Shown here piece by piece: positions 1-6,198 of a stretch of 8,163 nucleotides of DNA. A model generated the notes under the pieces. That model was not told the DNA's origin. It saw only the letters and a list, made by a program, of their open reading frames with translations, and did no database searches. The stretch is from Candidatus Aminicenantota bacterium (GTDB taxonomy: Bacteria; Acidobacteriota; Aminicenantia; Aminicenantales; JAFGBC01), in contig JAFGBC010000158.1 in NCBI GenBank assembly GCA_016933355.1, positions 1 through 8,163 on the forward strand. Direction: 5' to 3'. Positions within the stretch are counted from its first letter, which is position 1. Every line of letters begins with the position of its first letter. The position numbers were made by a program, and so were the translations under genes.

Positions 1-172
1 CTGCCCTGCGGCCGCTTCGCTCTGCAGGGACCGTGCCGCTTCCGTTTCACTAGCGGTACTGCCCTGCGGCCGCTTCGCTCTGCAGGGGCCGTGCCGCTTC
101 CGTTTCACTAGCGGTACTGCCCTGCGGCCGCTTCGCTCTGCAGGGACCGTGCCCGCTCCGGCTCTCATACGG
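1..172. repeat. 58-bp tandem repeat array, about 2.6 copies, continuing past the left edge
   Basis: Three copies of a 58-bp unit start at 1, 59 and 117. The first two are complete and differ at one base (A at 30, G at 88). The third matches exactly through 153 and then decays, with weak resemblance to about 172, so the array ends here on the right. Each unit holds two inverted repeats: CCCTGC/GCAGGG (4-9 with 24-29) and CCGCT/AGCGG (36-40 with 52-56). Both loops carry a GCCGCTTC-like core, so the unit may be an old duplication of a half-unit of about 29 bp. The first hairpin recurs at 62-87 and 120-145. There are no unique spacers, so this is not a CRISPR array. Function is unknown; it may be an intergenic palindromic (REP-like) family. 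Confidence 0.93.
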
Positions 173-255
173 CCTTCTTCACCATCCTCCCTTCGCCTAT
201 GAAAAGCCTCATCGATCCTTGTCGTCTCGGGCTGGCCTCCGCGAGGTTGCTTCAT
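1..255 (-). CDS. Possible small hypothetical protein, start present, 3' end beyond the left edge
   Basis: Read on the minus strand, an ATG at 255-253 opens a frame of 85 codons with no stop down to base 1. It is preceded by GAGGAG (268-263, spacing 7) and a GATAAT -10-like box (283-278). The product starts MKQPRGGQPETTRIDEAF and is rich in Arg, Glu, Gly and Ala; I recognise no family and see no membrane segment. The second half is simply the 58-bp repeat read in shifting frames, because 58 is not a multiple of three. If one more intact unit lies to the left, the next codons would be TAC CGC TAG, giving a protein of about 87 residues. The start signals favour a real gene or the broken 5' end of one. 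The low-complexity product and repeat content favour a chance ORF. Confidence 0.3.
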   Translation of the reverse strand, partial: MKQPRGGQPETTRIDEAFHRRREDGEEGRMRAGAGTVPAERSGRRAVPLVKRKRHGPCRAKRPQGSTASETEAARSLQSEAAAGQ

Positions 256-262
256 CCCTTTG

Positions 263-283
263 CTCCTCGCTTATCTCATTATC
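263..283 (-). promoter_or_regulatory. Candidate -10 box and Shine-Dalgarno for the leftward ORF
   Basis: On the minus strand GATAAT (283-278) matches five of six bases of the sigma-70 -10 consensus, and GAGGAG (268-263) lies 7 nt before the ATG at 255. No convincing -35 box is visible 16-18 nt upstream. A six-base inverted repeat (GCGAGG 241-246, CCTCGC 265-270) would pair part of this ribosome site and leave the ATG in the loop, but a stem this short in GC-rich DNA could be chance. Confidence 0.3.
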
Positions 284-341
284 GGCTTGAAAAGCCCTCT
301 TCGTCGGCCAGACCCGGGCGGTCCGGCGTTTCCATGGTATT

Positions 342-376
342 TTGGTATAGGATGGGCGGAGGTTTTAGGATAGAAT
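342..376 (+). promoter_or_regulatory. Candidate promoter region of the rightward operon
   Basis: This is the only AT-rich stretch upstream of the operon. It includes TTGGTA (342-347), TAGGAT (348-353) and TAGAAT (371-376, five of six matches to the -10 consensus). No pair of boxes has good -35 to -10 spacing: TTGGTA to TAGAAT is 23 bp. Initiation from the 371-376 box would give a 5' leader of only about ten bases before the ATG at 392. The location is plausible, but the exact boxes are not established. Confidence 0.3.
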
Positions 377-395
377 GAAACGCAGAAAACGATGA
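375..395 (+). CDS. Six-codon mini-ORF (MKRRKR) overlapping the next start by ATGA
   Basis: ATG at 375 is preceded by AGGA (367-370) at short spacing and encodes MKRRKR before TGA at 393-395. That stop overlaps the ATG at 392 as ATGA, the junction type also used at 508, 2694 and 3176. It could be a tiny leader that helps load ribosomes on the downstream ORF, which has no clear Shine-Dalgarno. An ORF this short arises easily by chance, so this is recorded as a weak possibility. Confidence 0.15.
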   Translation: MKRRKR

Positions 396-511
396 CTCCG
401 GGACGCGCTCTCATCGCCCTCCTGACGGATTTCGGGACGAAGGGCTTTTCCGCCGCCCGCGAGCTCGGCGCCGGGCCCGGGACGCCCGTCCGGATCGCGG
501 CCGGCTCATGA
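392..511 (+). pseudogene. Internally deleted SAM hydroxide adenosyltransferase (DUF62) gene remnant, 39 codons
   Basis: The ORF starts MTPGRALIALLTDFGTKG. The I-A-L-L-T-D-F-G-T-K pattern is the highly characteristic N-terminus of the SAM hydroxide adenosyltransferase / SAM hydrolase / chlorinase-fluorinase family, whose members are usually about 250-300 residues. The remaining residues, SAARELGAGPGTPVRI plus a few more, resemble the family's usual C-terminal end (an S/N-AA-x-x-LG...G-x-PV pattern). The sequence therefore reads as both ends of the gene fused in frame near codon 18-19 (about 443-450), with nearly all of the catalytic protein missing. Its TGA (509-511) overlaps the recD2 ATG as ATGA. 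It cannot be an active enzyme. It may be a genuine deletion kept because its translation feeds recD2, or an assembly collapse. The N-terminal match is strong; the C-terminal match is weaker. Confidence 0.6.
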
Positions 512-2697
512 CAGCGATGCCCGTCGGAGAACAGCTCGAAGGCACGGTCGAGGAGATCGTCTACTACAACCCGGACGACGGCTACACGGTCTGCAAGTTC
601 GTCCCCGAATCGGGCGAGCCGGTGACGCTGGTCGGCATCTTCCCGCCCCTCTCGGCCGGCGAGACGCTCAAGGTCAAGGGCGGCTGGGAGCTCAACCCCA
701 AGTTCGGCCGCCAGTTCCGCGTCGCGACGTTCAGCTCGGTCCTGCCCTCCTCGGTCAAAGGCATCGAGCGCTTCCTGGGGTCGGGGCTGATCAAGGGCGT
801 CGGTCCGGTCCTGGCCCGCCGCATCGTCAAGGCCTTCGGCGCCGAGACGATCGAGATCCTCTCCGAGCGGCCGGGCCGGATGGCCGAGGTTCCCGGCGTC
901 GGGCCGGCCAAGCTCAAGGAGATCAAAAAGTCTTGGGCCGAGCACAAGGACATCCGCGACCTGATCATCTTCCTCCAGGAACACGAGGTCTCGACGAACC
1001 TGGCGACCAAGATCTACCGCCGTTACGGAGAGCGATCGTTCCACGTGCTGAGGACCAACCCCTATCAGCTCAGCCTGGACATCTGGGGCGTCGGGTTCAA
1101 GACGGCCGACCAGATCGCCCTCAAGCTCGGGACCGACCCCGCCTCGCCGGAGCGCGTCAAGGCCTACATCCTTTACCTCCTCGAAAAGGACAACGAGCAG
1201 GGACACGTCTTTTCGGTCAAAGGCGGGGTCGTCGAAGCCTGCGTCGGGGACCTGGCGGTCGGCGAGGACCTCGTCGCGGGCGCCCTGTCCGCCCTCGAGG
1301 CCGAGAAGCGGCTGGTCGCCGAGCCTCTGGCGGAGGGGGGGACGGCCCTCTATCTTCCGTTCTTCCACACCGCCCAGGAGGAGGTCGTCCGCATCCTCGA
1401 CGACCTGGGCGGCCGGCCCTGTCCTGCCCCCGACTTCGACCTGGCGGCCGCCCTGGCCGAGGCCGAGCGGGGCCTGGGCATCGCGCTCTCGCCGAAGCAG
1501 CGGACGGCGGTCGAGAGCGCGCTGGGGAAGAAGATCCTCGTCATCACCGGCGGGCCGGGCACGGGCAAGACGACGATCGTCCGGGCCATCGTCGATATCT
1601 TCGAACGCTGGGGCAAGACCGTCCTCCTGGCCGCGCCGACCGGGCGGGCCGCCAAGCGGCTGACGGAGACGACCGGCCGCGAGGCCAGGACCATCCACCG
1701 CGTCCTCGAGGTCCGTCCCCAGGCGGGCGACTTCCGGCGCAACGAGCGGAACCCCCTCAAGGCCGACGCCCTGATCGTCGACGAGTTCTCGATGGTCGAC
1801 CTGCCGCTCCTTTACCACTTGCTCAAGGCCGTCCCGGCCTCGATGCGGCTCGTCTTGGTCGGGGACCAGGACCAGCTCCCGTCGGTCGGGCCGGGCTGCC
1901 TCCTGCGCGACATCATCGACTCGGGGCGGGTCGAGGTCGTCCGGCTCGACGAGATCTTCCGCCAGGAGCGGGACAGCCTGATCGTCGTCAACGCCCACCG
2001 CGTCAACCAGGGCCAGAGCCTGGTCTTCCCGCCGCGCGGCGACCAGGAGGCCGACTTCTATTTCATCCCCCAGAACGACGAGGCCAAGGCCTTCGCGACC
2101 ATCCTCAAGACGGTCGGCTGGCGGATCCCGCACCGGCTCGGGCTGAGCCCGCTCTCGCCCCAGATCCAGGTCATCAGCCCGATGTACAAGGGCCTGGTCG
2201 GCGTCGACAACCTCAACCGCGAGCTCCAGGCCCGGCTCAACAAGCGGACGGACGGCCTCAAGGTCGGCACGCGCGAGTTCCGGCTCCACGACAAGGTCAT
2301 GCAGGTCAAGAACGACTACGAGAAGGACGTCTTCAACGGCGATATCGGCGTCGTCTGTCACATCGACCGGGGCCGCTACCGGGTCCTGGTCGACTTCGAG
2401 GGCCGACCCGTCCCCTACGAGAAGGAGGAGTTGAACGATATCGTCCTGGCCTATGCCGTTTCCGTCCATAAAAGCCAGGGCAGCGAATACCAGGCCGTCG
2501 TCCTGCCGCTCATGACCCAGCACTTCATCATGCTCCAGCGGAACTTGTTCTACACGGCCCTGACCCGGGCCAAGAAGCTGAGCGTCGTCGTCGGCTCCTT
2601 CAAGGCCCTCTACATCGCCATCAAGAACGACAAGCCCGTCAAGCGAAACTGCCTGGTCAGGGATAAGCTGATCGGGCTTTCCAGGAGGTCGCCATGA
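508..2697 (+). CDS. recD2: RecD2-type ATP-dependent 5'-3' DNA helicase
   Basis: This is a complete 729-residue protein, normal length for RecD2/YrrC, the SF1B helicase that acts without RecB and RecC in DNA repair and replication-fork maintenance. Residues 1-80 form the N-terminal OB-like region (EGTVEEIVYYNPDDGYTV). Helix-hairpin-helix motifs follow at about 94-140 (KGVGPVLARRI, VPGVGPAKLKEI). The helicase core has the Q-motif region near Gln331 (LSPKQ), Walker A GGPGTGKTT (348-356), Walker B VDEFSM (424-429), motif III GDQDQLPSVGPG (452-463), EIFRQ (482-486), VSVHKSQGSE (651-660) and YTALTRAKK (682-690) with the arginine-finger candidate Arg687. All motifs look intact. The ATG at 508 overlaps the upstream TGA (ATGA), and neither it nor the in-frame ATG at 517 has a clear Shine-Dalgarno, so translational coupling is likely. 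The 3' end overlaps the next gene by ATGA. Confidence 0.96.
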   Translation: MTAMPVGEQLEGTVEEIVYYNPDDGYTVCKFVPESGEPVTLVGIFPPLSAGETLKVKGGWELNPKFGRQFRVATFSSVLPSSVKGIERFLGSGLIKGVGPVLARRIVKAFGAETIEILSERPGRMAEVPGVGPAKLKEIKKSWAEHKDIRDLIIFLQEHEVSTNLATKIYRRYGERSFHVLRTNPYQLSLDIWGVGFKTADQIALKLGTDPASPERVKAYILYLLEKDNEQGHVFSVKGGVVEACVGDLAVGEDLVAGALSALEAEKRLVAEPLAEGGTALYLPFFHTAQEEVVRILDDLGGRPCPAPDFDLAAALAEAERGLGIALSPKQRTAVESALGKKILVITGGPGTGKTTIVRAIVDIFERWGKTVLLAAPTGRAAKRLTETTGREARTIHRVLEVRPQAGDFRRNERNPLKADALIVDEFSMVDLPLLYHLLKAVPASMRLVLVGDQDQLPSVGPGCLLRDIIDSGRVEVVRLDEIFRQERDSLIVVNAHRVNQGQSLVFPPRGDQEADFYFIPQNDEAKAFATILKTVGWRIPHRLGLSPLSPQIQVISPMYKGLVGVDNLNRELQARLNKRTDGLKVGTREFRLHDKVMQVKNDYEKDVFNGDIGVVCHIDRGRYRVLVDFEGRPVPYEKEELNDIVLAYAVSVHKSQGSEYQAVVLPLMTQHFIMLQRNLFYTALTRAKKLSVVVGSFKALYIAIKNDKPVKRNCLVRDKLIGLSRRSP

Positions 2698-3179
2698 AAC
2701 AGCCCCTGCGTCCGGCCGCGCGCGCCGCGCTCTGCGCCGCCTGCGTCGTCCTGCTCCTGGCCGAGACCGTCGTCGTCAACGTCCAGACGACGGCGCTCCG
2801 CAAGGAGCCCAAGTTCTACGCCCCCGCCCTCGTCGTCCTCAAGGCCGGGGACCGCCTCGAAGCGATCGGGTCCCAGGACGGCTGGCTCCGGGTCCGGACC
2901 GCCGCCGGGGCGGTCGGCTGGGTCCACGACAGCGCGGTCGGCTCCAGGGCGTTCGCCCTGGCCGCCGTGGATAAATCGTTGCAGACCAAGGCCTCGGCGG
3001 ACGAGGTGGCCCTGGCCGGCAAGGGGTTCGACAAGCAGGTCGAGGACAGCTTCAAGGCCAGGAACCGGACGATCTCCTTCGTCTGGGTCGACCGGATGCT
3101 GAAGATCAAGACCTCGTCCGCGGAGCTGGAGCGCTTCCTCAGGGAAGGCAAGCTCGCGGAGTTCGGAGGCGGACGATGA
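2694..3179 (+). CDS. Exported SH3b-domain protein, 161 aa
   Basis: The ATG overlaps the recD2 stop (ATGA), and a textbook AGGAGGT (2683-2689) sits 5-6 nt upstream, which fixes the start. Residues 1-24 look like a signal peptide or membrane anchor: a basic n-region, then a hydrophobic run about 11-23, with no clean AxA cleavage site. Residues 27-83 form a bacterial SH3 (SH3b) domain, seen in TTALRKEPKFYAPALVVLKAG, GWLRVRTAAG and VGWVHD, the pattern of domains that bind cell-wall peptides or other envelope ligands. The C-terminal half (about 93-158) is a conserved-looking extension with DEVALAGKGFDKQVEDSF and ends in a charged helix (ELERFLREGKLAEF). It overlaps the following M48 peptidase gene by four bases, which suggests the two act together in the envelope. 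Ligand and exact role are unknown. Confidence 0.85.
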   Translation: MKQPLRPAARAALCAACVVLLLAETVVVNVQTTALRKEPKFYAPALVVLKAGDRLEAIGSQDGWLRVRTAAGAVGWVHDSAVGSRAFALAAVDKSLQTKASADEVALAGKGFDKQVEDSFKARNRTISFVWVDRMLKIKTSSAELERFLREGKLAEFGGGR

Positions 3180-4090
3180 GAAGGCGGCGCCCGATCCTCG
3201 TCCCGCTCGTCGTCGTCCTGGCGGTTCTGGCGGCCACGTCCTGCGCGGCGCTCGATACGATCCAGCAAGAGGCGGGCAAGGTCGAAACGGGGGTGACGAA
3301 GGCGACGTCCGCCACGGCGTCCGCGACGAAGACCGCCCGCTTCGTCCGCAAGACGTTCGGCGACATCAGCGAGGAGGAGGAGTATTACATCGGCCGCTCG
3401 GTCGCGGCCATGATCCTCTCCCGCTACAAGGTCTACGCGAACGACGCGCTGACGCGCTACCTCAACGGCGTCTGCGCCGCGGTCGCCGTCTACTCCGACC
3501 GGCCCGAGATCTTCGCGGGCTATCATGTCCTCGTCCTCGACAGCGCCGAAGTCAACGCTCTGGCCGCGCCGGGCGGGTTCATCTTCCTGACCCGCGGCCT
3601 GCTCAAGCGCTGCCAGGACGAGGACACGCTGGCCGACATCCTCGCCCATGAGATCGGCCACGTCTGCGCCAAGCACGGCCTGCAGGCGATCAAGAAGTCG
3701 CGGCTGGTCGACGCCTTCCGGATCATCGGCGAGAAGGCGGCCGACAGGTACGGACCCTCGGAGTTGGCTCAGCTGACCGACCTCTTCGAGGACGCCCTGG
3801 CCGATATCGCCGAGAAGCTCATCGAGCGCGGCTACGACCGGAAGCACGAGTACGAGGCCGACGAGCTGGCCACCGTCTACGCGGCCCGGATGCGCTACGA
3901 CGGCGGCGGCCTGATCGATTTTCTGGGGACCATGGTCGACAGCGACGCCGGCGGGGCCGACCGCGGCTGGTTCGCGACCCACCCCAAGCCCGAGGACCGG
4001 ATCAAGCGCGTCCAGGGAAAGGTCAAGGTCTTCCGCAGGGAGAAGGCCCGGACGAACCGGTTCAAAGCCGCCCTGGCGGGGCTGAAGTAA
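3176..4090 (+). CDS. M48-family zinc metallopeptidase, probable lipoprotein
   Basis: This is a complete 304-residue protein. The start is supported by GGAGG (3165-3169) six nt upstream and an ATGA overlap with the SH3b gene. The N-terminus (basic MRRRR, hydrophobic 7-20, then ATSC with Cys23) looks like a lipoprotein signal, although the residue at -3 is Ala rather than the usual Leu. A Ser/Thr/Ala-rich stretch of about 35-52 follows as a linker. The M48 catalytic set is complete: HEIGH (158-162, zinc ligands His158 and His162, catalytic Glu159), then EYEAD (225-229) supplying the third ligand Glu225. A THPKPEDR segment (268-275) is typical near the end of the family. The size fits the BepA/LoiP/YcaL-like periplasmic M48 group rather than the multi-pass HtpX, so a role in envelope protein quality control is a reasonable inference. 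The stop TAA is followed at once by the GTG of the cyclase, in the same frame. Confidence 0.92.
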   Translation: MRRRRPILVPLVVVLAVLAATSCAALDTIQQEAGKVETGVTKATSATASATKTARFVRKTFGDISEEEEYYIGRSVAAMILSRYKVYANDALTRYLNGVCAAVAVYSDRPEIFAGYHVLVLDSAEVNALAAPGGFIFLTRGLLKRCQDEDTLADILAHEIGHVCAKHGLQAIKKSRLVDAFRIIGEKAADRYGPSELAQLTDLFEDALADIAEKLIERGYDRKHEYEADELATVYAARMRYDGGGLIDFLGTMVDSDAGGADRGWFATHPKPEDRIKRVQGKVKVFRREKARTNRFKAALAGLK

Positions 4091-6175
4091 GTGAAGGCCG
4101 GACGGGGGGTCCTGGTCGGCGTCGCGGCCGGGCTGGCCGCCCTGCTGCTTCTCCACCTCCAGGTCCTCCGGCCGCTCGAATGGAAATCCTGGGACGCCCG
4201 GCTCCGCCTCCTCGCCCGACCGAGCGCCGCGGACGCGGACATCGTTCTGGTCCTGATCGATCAGGCCAGCCTCGACGTCTACGAGAAGGAGATGGCCCTG
4301 CCCTGGCCTTGGCCGCGTCAGATGTATTCGGCCCTGCTGCGCTTTCTCAGGGCGGGCGGCGCGCGGGCGGTCGCCTTCGACCTCGTCTTCAGCGAGGGAT
4401 CCTACTTCGGCGTCGAGGACGACGCCGACCTGGCGCGGGCCATGGCGGGGTCCGGGAACGTCTTCTGCGCTTTCTACCTGAGCGACGAGGAGGGCGCCTC
4501 CGAGCCGCCCGGGCCGGGGCTCCTCGACCGGTTCGCGCTGGCCGGGGCCGACGCGCCGCCGCAAGCCGTCCATGCGCTCAAGTCGGCCGCGCTCCCCGTC
4601 GACGCGCTTCTCGCCGCCGCGGCGGGAGCGGGCAACGTCCGCTTCCTGCCCGACGCCGACCAGATCTACCGCCGCGTGCCTCTGGCCTTCTCGGTCGGCG
4701 GGCGCGTCCTGCCCTCGCTGCCGCTTGCGATCTCCAGGCGGCTCAGCGGCGGTCCGGACCTCGACGCCGTCCCCCTCGACCGCTCGGGGCAGCTCGTCCT
4801 CCGCTATCGAGGGCCGTCCGGGACATATGCGGCCTATTCGATCGGCGCCCTCATCAATTCCCAGGCGCAGATCGAAGCCGGGGGCCGGCCCCAAGTCGAC
4901 CCGGCCCTGTTCGCGGACAAGGTCGTCCTCGTCGGCGCGAGCGCCCCCGGACTGCTCGACCTCCGGCCGACTCCCTTCGCCACGGTCACGCCGGGCGTCG
5001 AGCTCCACGCCACGGTCCTCGACAACCTTCTGCGCCGGGAGTATGCGCGGGAGGCCGGGACCGTTCCGACCTGGGCGTTCGTCATGGCGCTCGCCCTGGC
5101 GACCGCGCTGGGCGTATCCTTGGTCCGCAAGGTCTGGGGTCAAGCCCTCGTCTTCGGCTGCGCGGCGGCCGTCCCCGCCGGCGCGGCCGTGCTCGCTTTT
5201 CGAAGGGGCGTCTGGCTCGATTTCGTCGCGCCCGAGCTCGCTGTCCTGCTCGGCTTCGTCGGCGCGGCCCTCCTCAACTACAGCGTCGAGGGGCGCCGCC
5301 GGCGCTTCCTCAAGAGCGCCTTCCGCCATTACCTGAGCCCGGAGGTCATCGAGCGCGTCCTGGTCGATCCCTCGCTCCTCCGTCTGGGCGGCGAGAAGCG
5401 GGAGATCACGTCCTTCTTCTCCGACCTGGCCGGGTTCACGTCCGTCGCCGAGGGGCTCGAGCCCGAGGCGCTGGTCGCCCTTCTCAACGATTACCTGACC
5501 GAGATGACCGACATCATCCTCGCCGCGGGCGGCACGCTCGACAAGTACGTGGGGGACGCCATCGTCGCCTTCTGGAACGCCCCCCTCGACCAGCCCGACC
5601 ACGCCGGGCGCGCCTGCCGGGCCGCCCTGAGCTGCCTCAGACGGCTCGAAGAGCTGGGGCCCGTCTTCCGCGGGCGCTACGGCCGGACGGTCGCGATGCG
5701 GATCGGGCTCAACTCCGGCCCCGCGGTCGTCGGCAACATGGGCTCGGGCCGGCGTTTCGACTACACGGCCATGGGCGACACCGTCAACCTCGCCTCACGG
5801 CTGGAAGGGGCCTGCAAGCAATACGGCGTCGGCCTCTTGGTCGGAGAAGAGACCCGCCGCCTTGTCCGCGACGAGCTGGATGCGCGCGAGGTGGACCTCA
5901 TCCGCGTCGTGGGCAAAGCCCGGCCCGTCCGCGTCTACGAGCTGCTCGGCGAGCGGGGCGGCCGGAGCGGGGAGGAGATCGCGAGGGAGGCTTCTTACCA
6001 GGCCGCCCTCGAAGCCTATCGGAACCGGGACTGGGACGGCGCGGCGGCCTTGTTCGCCGCCCTGGCCGAAGCCGGGGACCCGGTCGCCGGCGTCTATGCC
6101 CGGCGGACGACGGGGCTCAGGGCCGACCCGCCGCCTGTTGACTGGGACGGCGTCTATGAGCTTAAAATAAAGTAG
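4091..6175 (+). CDS. CHASE2-domain transmembrane class III adenylate cyclase
   Basis: This 694-residue protein starts at GTG 4091, directly after the in-frame TAA of the M48 gene, so no upstream start is possible; the ribosome site is poor (GGCGGGG, about 9 nt away). Layout: TM helix about 7-24; CHASE2 extracytoplasmic sensor about 30-320 (IVLVLIDQASLDVY, PWPWPRQMYSALL, AVAFDLVFSE, TVTPGVELHATVLDNLL); three TM helices about 326-345, 350-370 and 379-397; class III cyclase domain about 435-620. Catalytic residues are all present: metal-binding Asp445 (FFSDLAGFTS) and Asp489 (LDKYVGD), adenine-specifying Lys485 and Asp563 (AMGDTVN), and transition-state Asn566 and Arg570. The Lys/Asp pair favours ATP, hence cAMP, over GTP. 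A short tail of about 635-675 looks like a TPR-type helical hairpin. The sensed signal is unknown. It is followed 23 bp later by an MBL-fold hydrolase. Confidence 0.95.
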   Translation: MKAGRGVLVGVAAGLAALLLLHLQVLRPLEWKSWDARLRLLARPSAADADIVLVLIDQASLDVYEKEMALPWPWPRQMYSALLRFLRAGGARAVAFDLVFSEGSYFGVEDDADLARAMAGSGNVFCAFYLSDEEGASEPPGPGLLDRFALAGADAPPQAVHALKSAALPVDALLAAAAGAGNVRFLPDADQIYRRVPLAFSVGGRVLPSLPLAISRRLSGGPDLDAVPLDRSGQLVLRYRGPSGTYAAYSIGALINSQAQIEAGGRPQVDPALFADKVVLVGASAPGLLDLRPTPFATVTPGVELHATVLDNLLRREYAREAGTVPTWAFVMALALATALGVSLVRKVWGQALVFGCAAAVPAGAAVLAFRRGVWLDFVAPELAVLLGFVGAALLNYSVEGRRRRFLKSAFRHYLSPEVIERVLVDPSLLRLGGEKREITSFFSDLAGFTSVAEGLEPEALVALLNDYLTEMTDIILAAGGTLDKYVGDAIVAFWNAPLDQPDHAGRACRAALSCLRRLEELGPVFRGRYGRTVAMRIGLNSGPAVVGNMGSGRRFDYTAMGDTVNLASRLEGACKQYGVGLLVGEETRRLVRDELDAREVDLIRVVGKARPVRVYELLGERGGRSGEEIAREASYQAALEAYRNRDWDGAAALFAALAEAGDPVAGVYARRTTGLRADPPPVDWDGVYELKIK

Positions 6176-6198
6176 CTTGGACCGGAAAGGAACTCGGG

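Larger units (their letters stand above)
173..391. other. Intergenic region between the repeat array and the rightward operon
   Basis: No coding potential was recognised on the plus strand here, apart from a six-codon mini-ORF at 375-395. The left part carries the start region of the minus-strand ORF at 255. The right part (about 330-390) is clearly poorer in G+C than the rest of the window. The 9-mer TGAAAAGCC appears twice (near 199 and 288), with no clear meaning. No rho-independent terminator with a T-run was found. Confidence 0.5.

Noticed and set aside
4..145. Rho-independent terminators formed by the repeat hairpins
   Set aside because: No T-run follows the stems on either strand, so they do not fit intrinsic terminators, although a role in transcript ends cannot be ruled out.
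1..153. CRISPR array
   Set aside because: The repeats are directly adjacent with no unique spacers, and the unit is 58 bp with internal palindromes.
392..511. A genuine functional small protein rather than a remnant
   Set aside because: The LLTDFGTK motif belongs to a much larger enzyme and the rest resembles that enzyme's other end, so a decayed or deleted gene explains it better. A small functional role through coupling to recD2 remains possible.
933..2471. A 512-codon plus-strand frame inside recD2, and a 653-codon one at 4180-6141 inside the cyclase
   Set aside because: Both translate to Arg/Gly/Pro-rich low-complexity sequence in an alternative frame of real genes, with no domain or start signal.
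271..2523. A 750-codon open frame on the minus strand opposite recD2
   Set aside because: Same compositional shadow effect; the sense strand holds a complete helicase with all motifs.
2816..5602. A 928-codon open frame on the minus strand across three plus-strand genes
   Set aside because: It lies antisense to three genes with clear domains and intact catalytic motifs. Its product is a repetitive Asp/Glu/Arg/Gly/Leu/Val mix typical of the mirror frame of GC-rich coding DNA, with no recognisable family.
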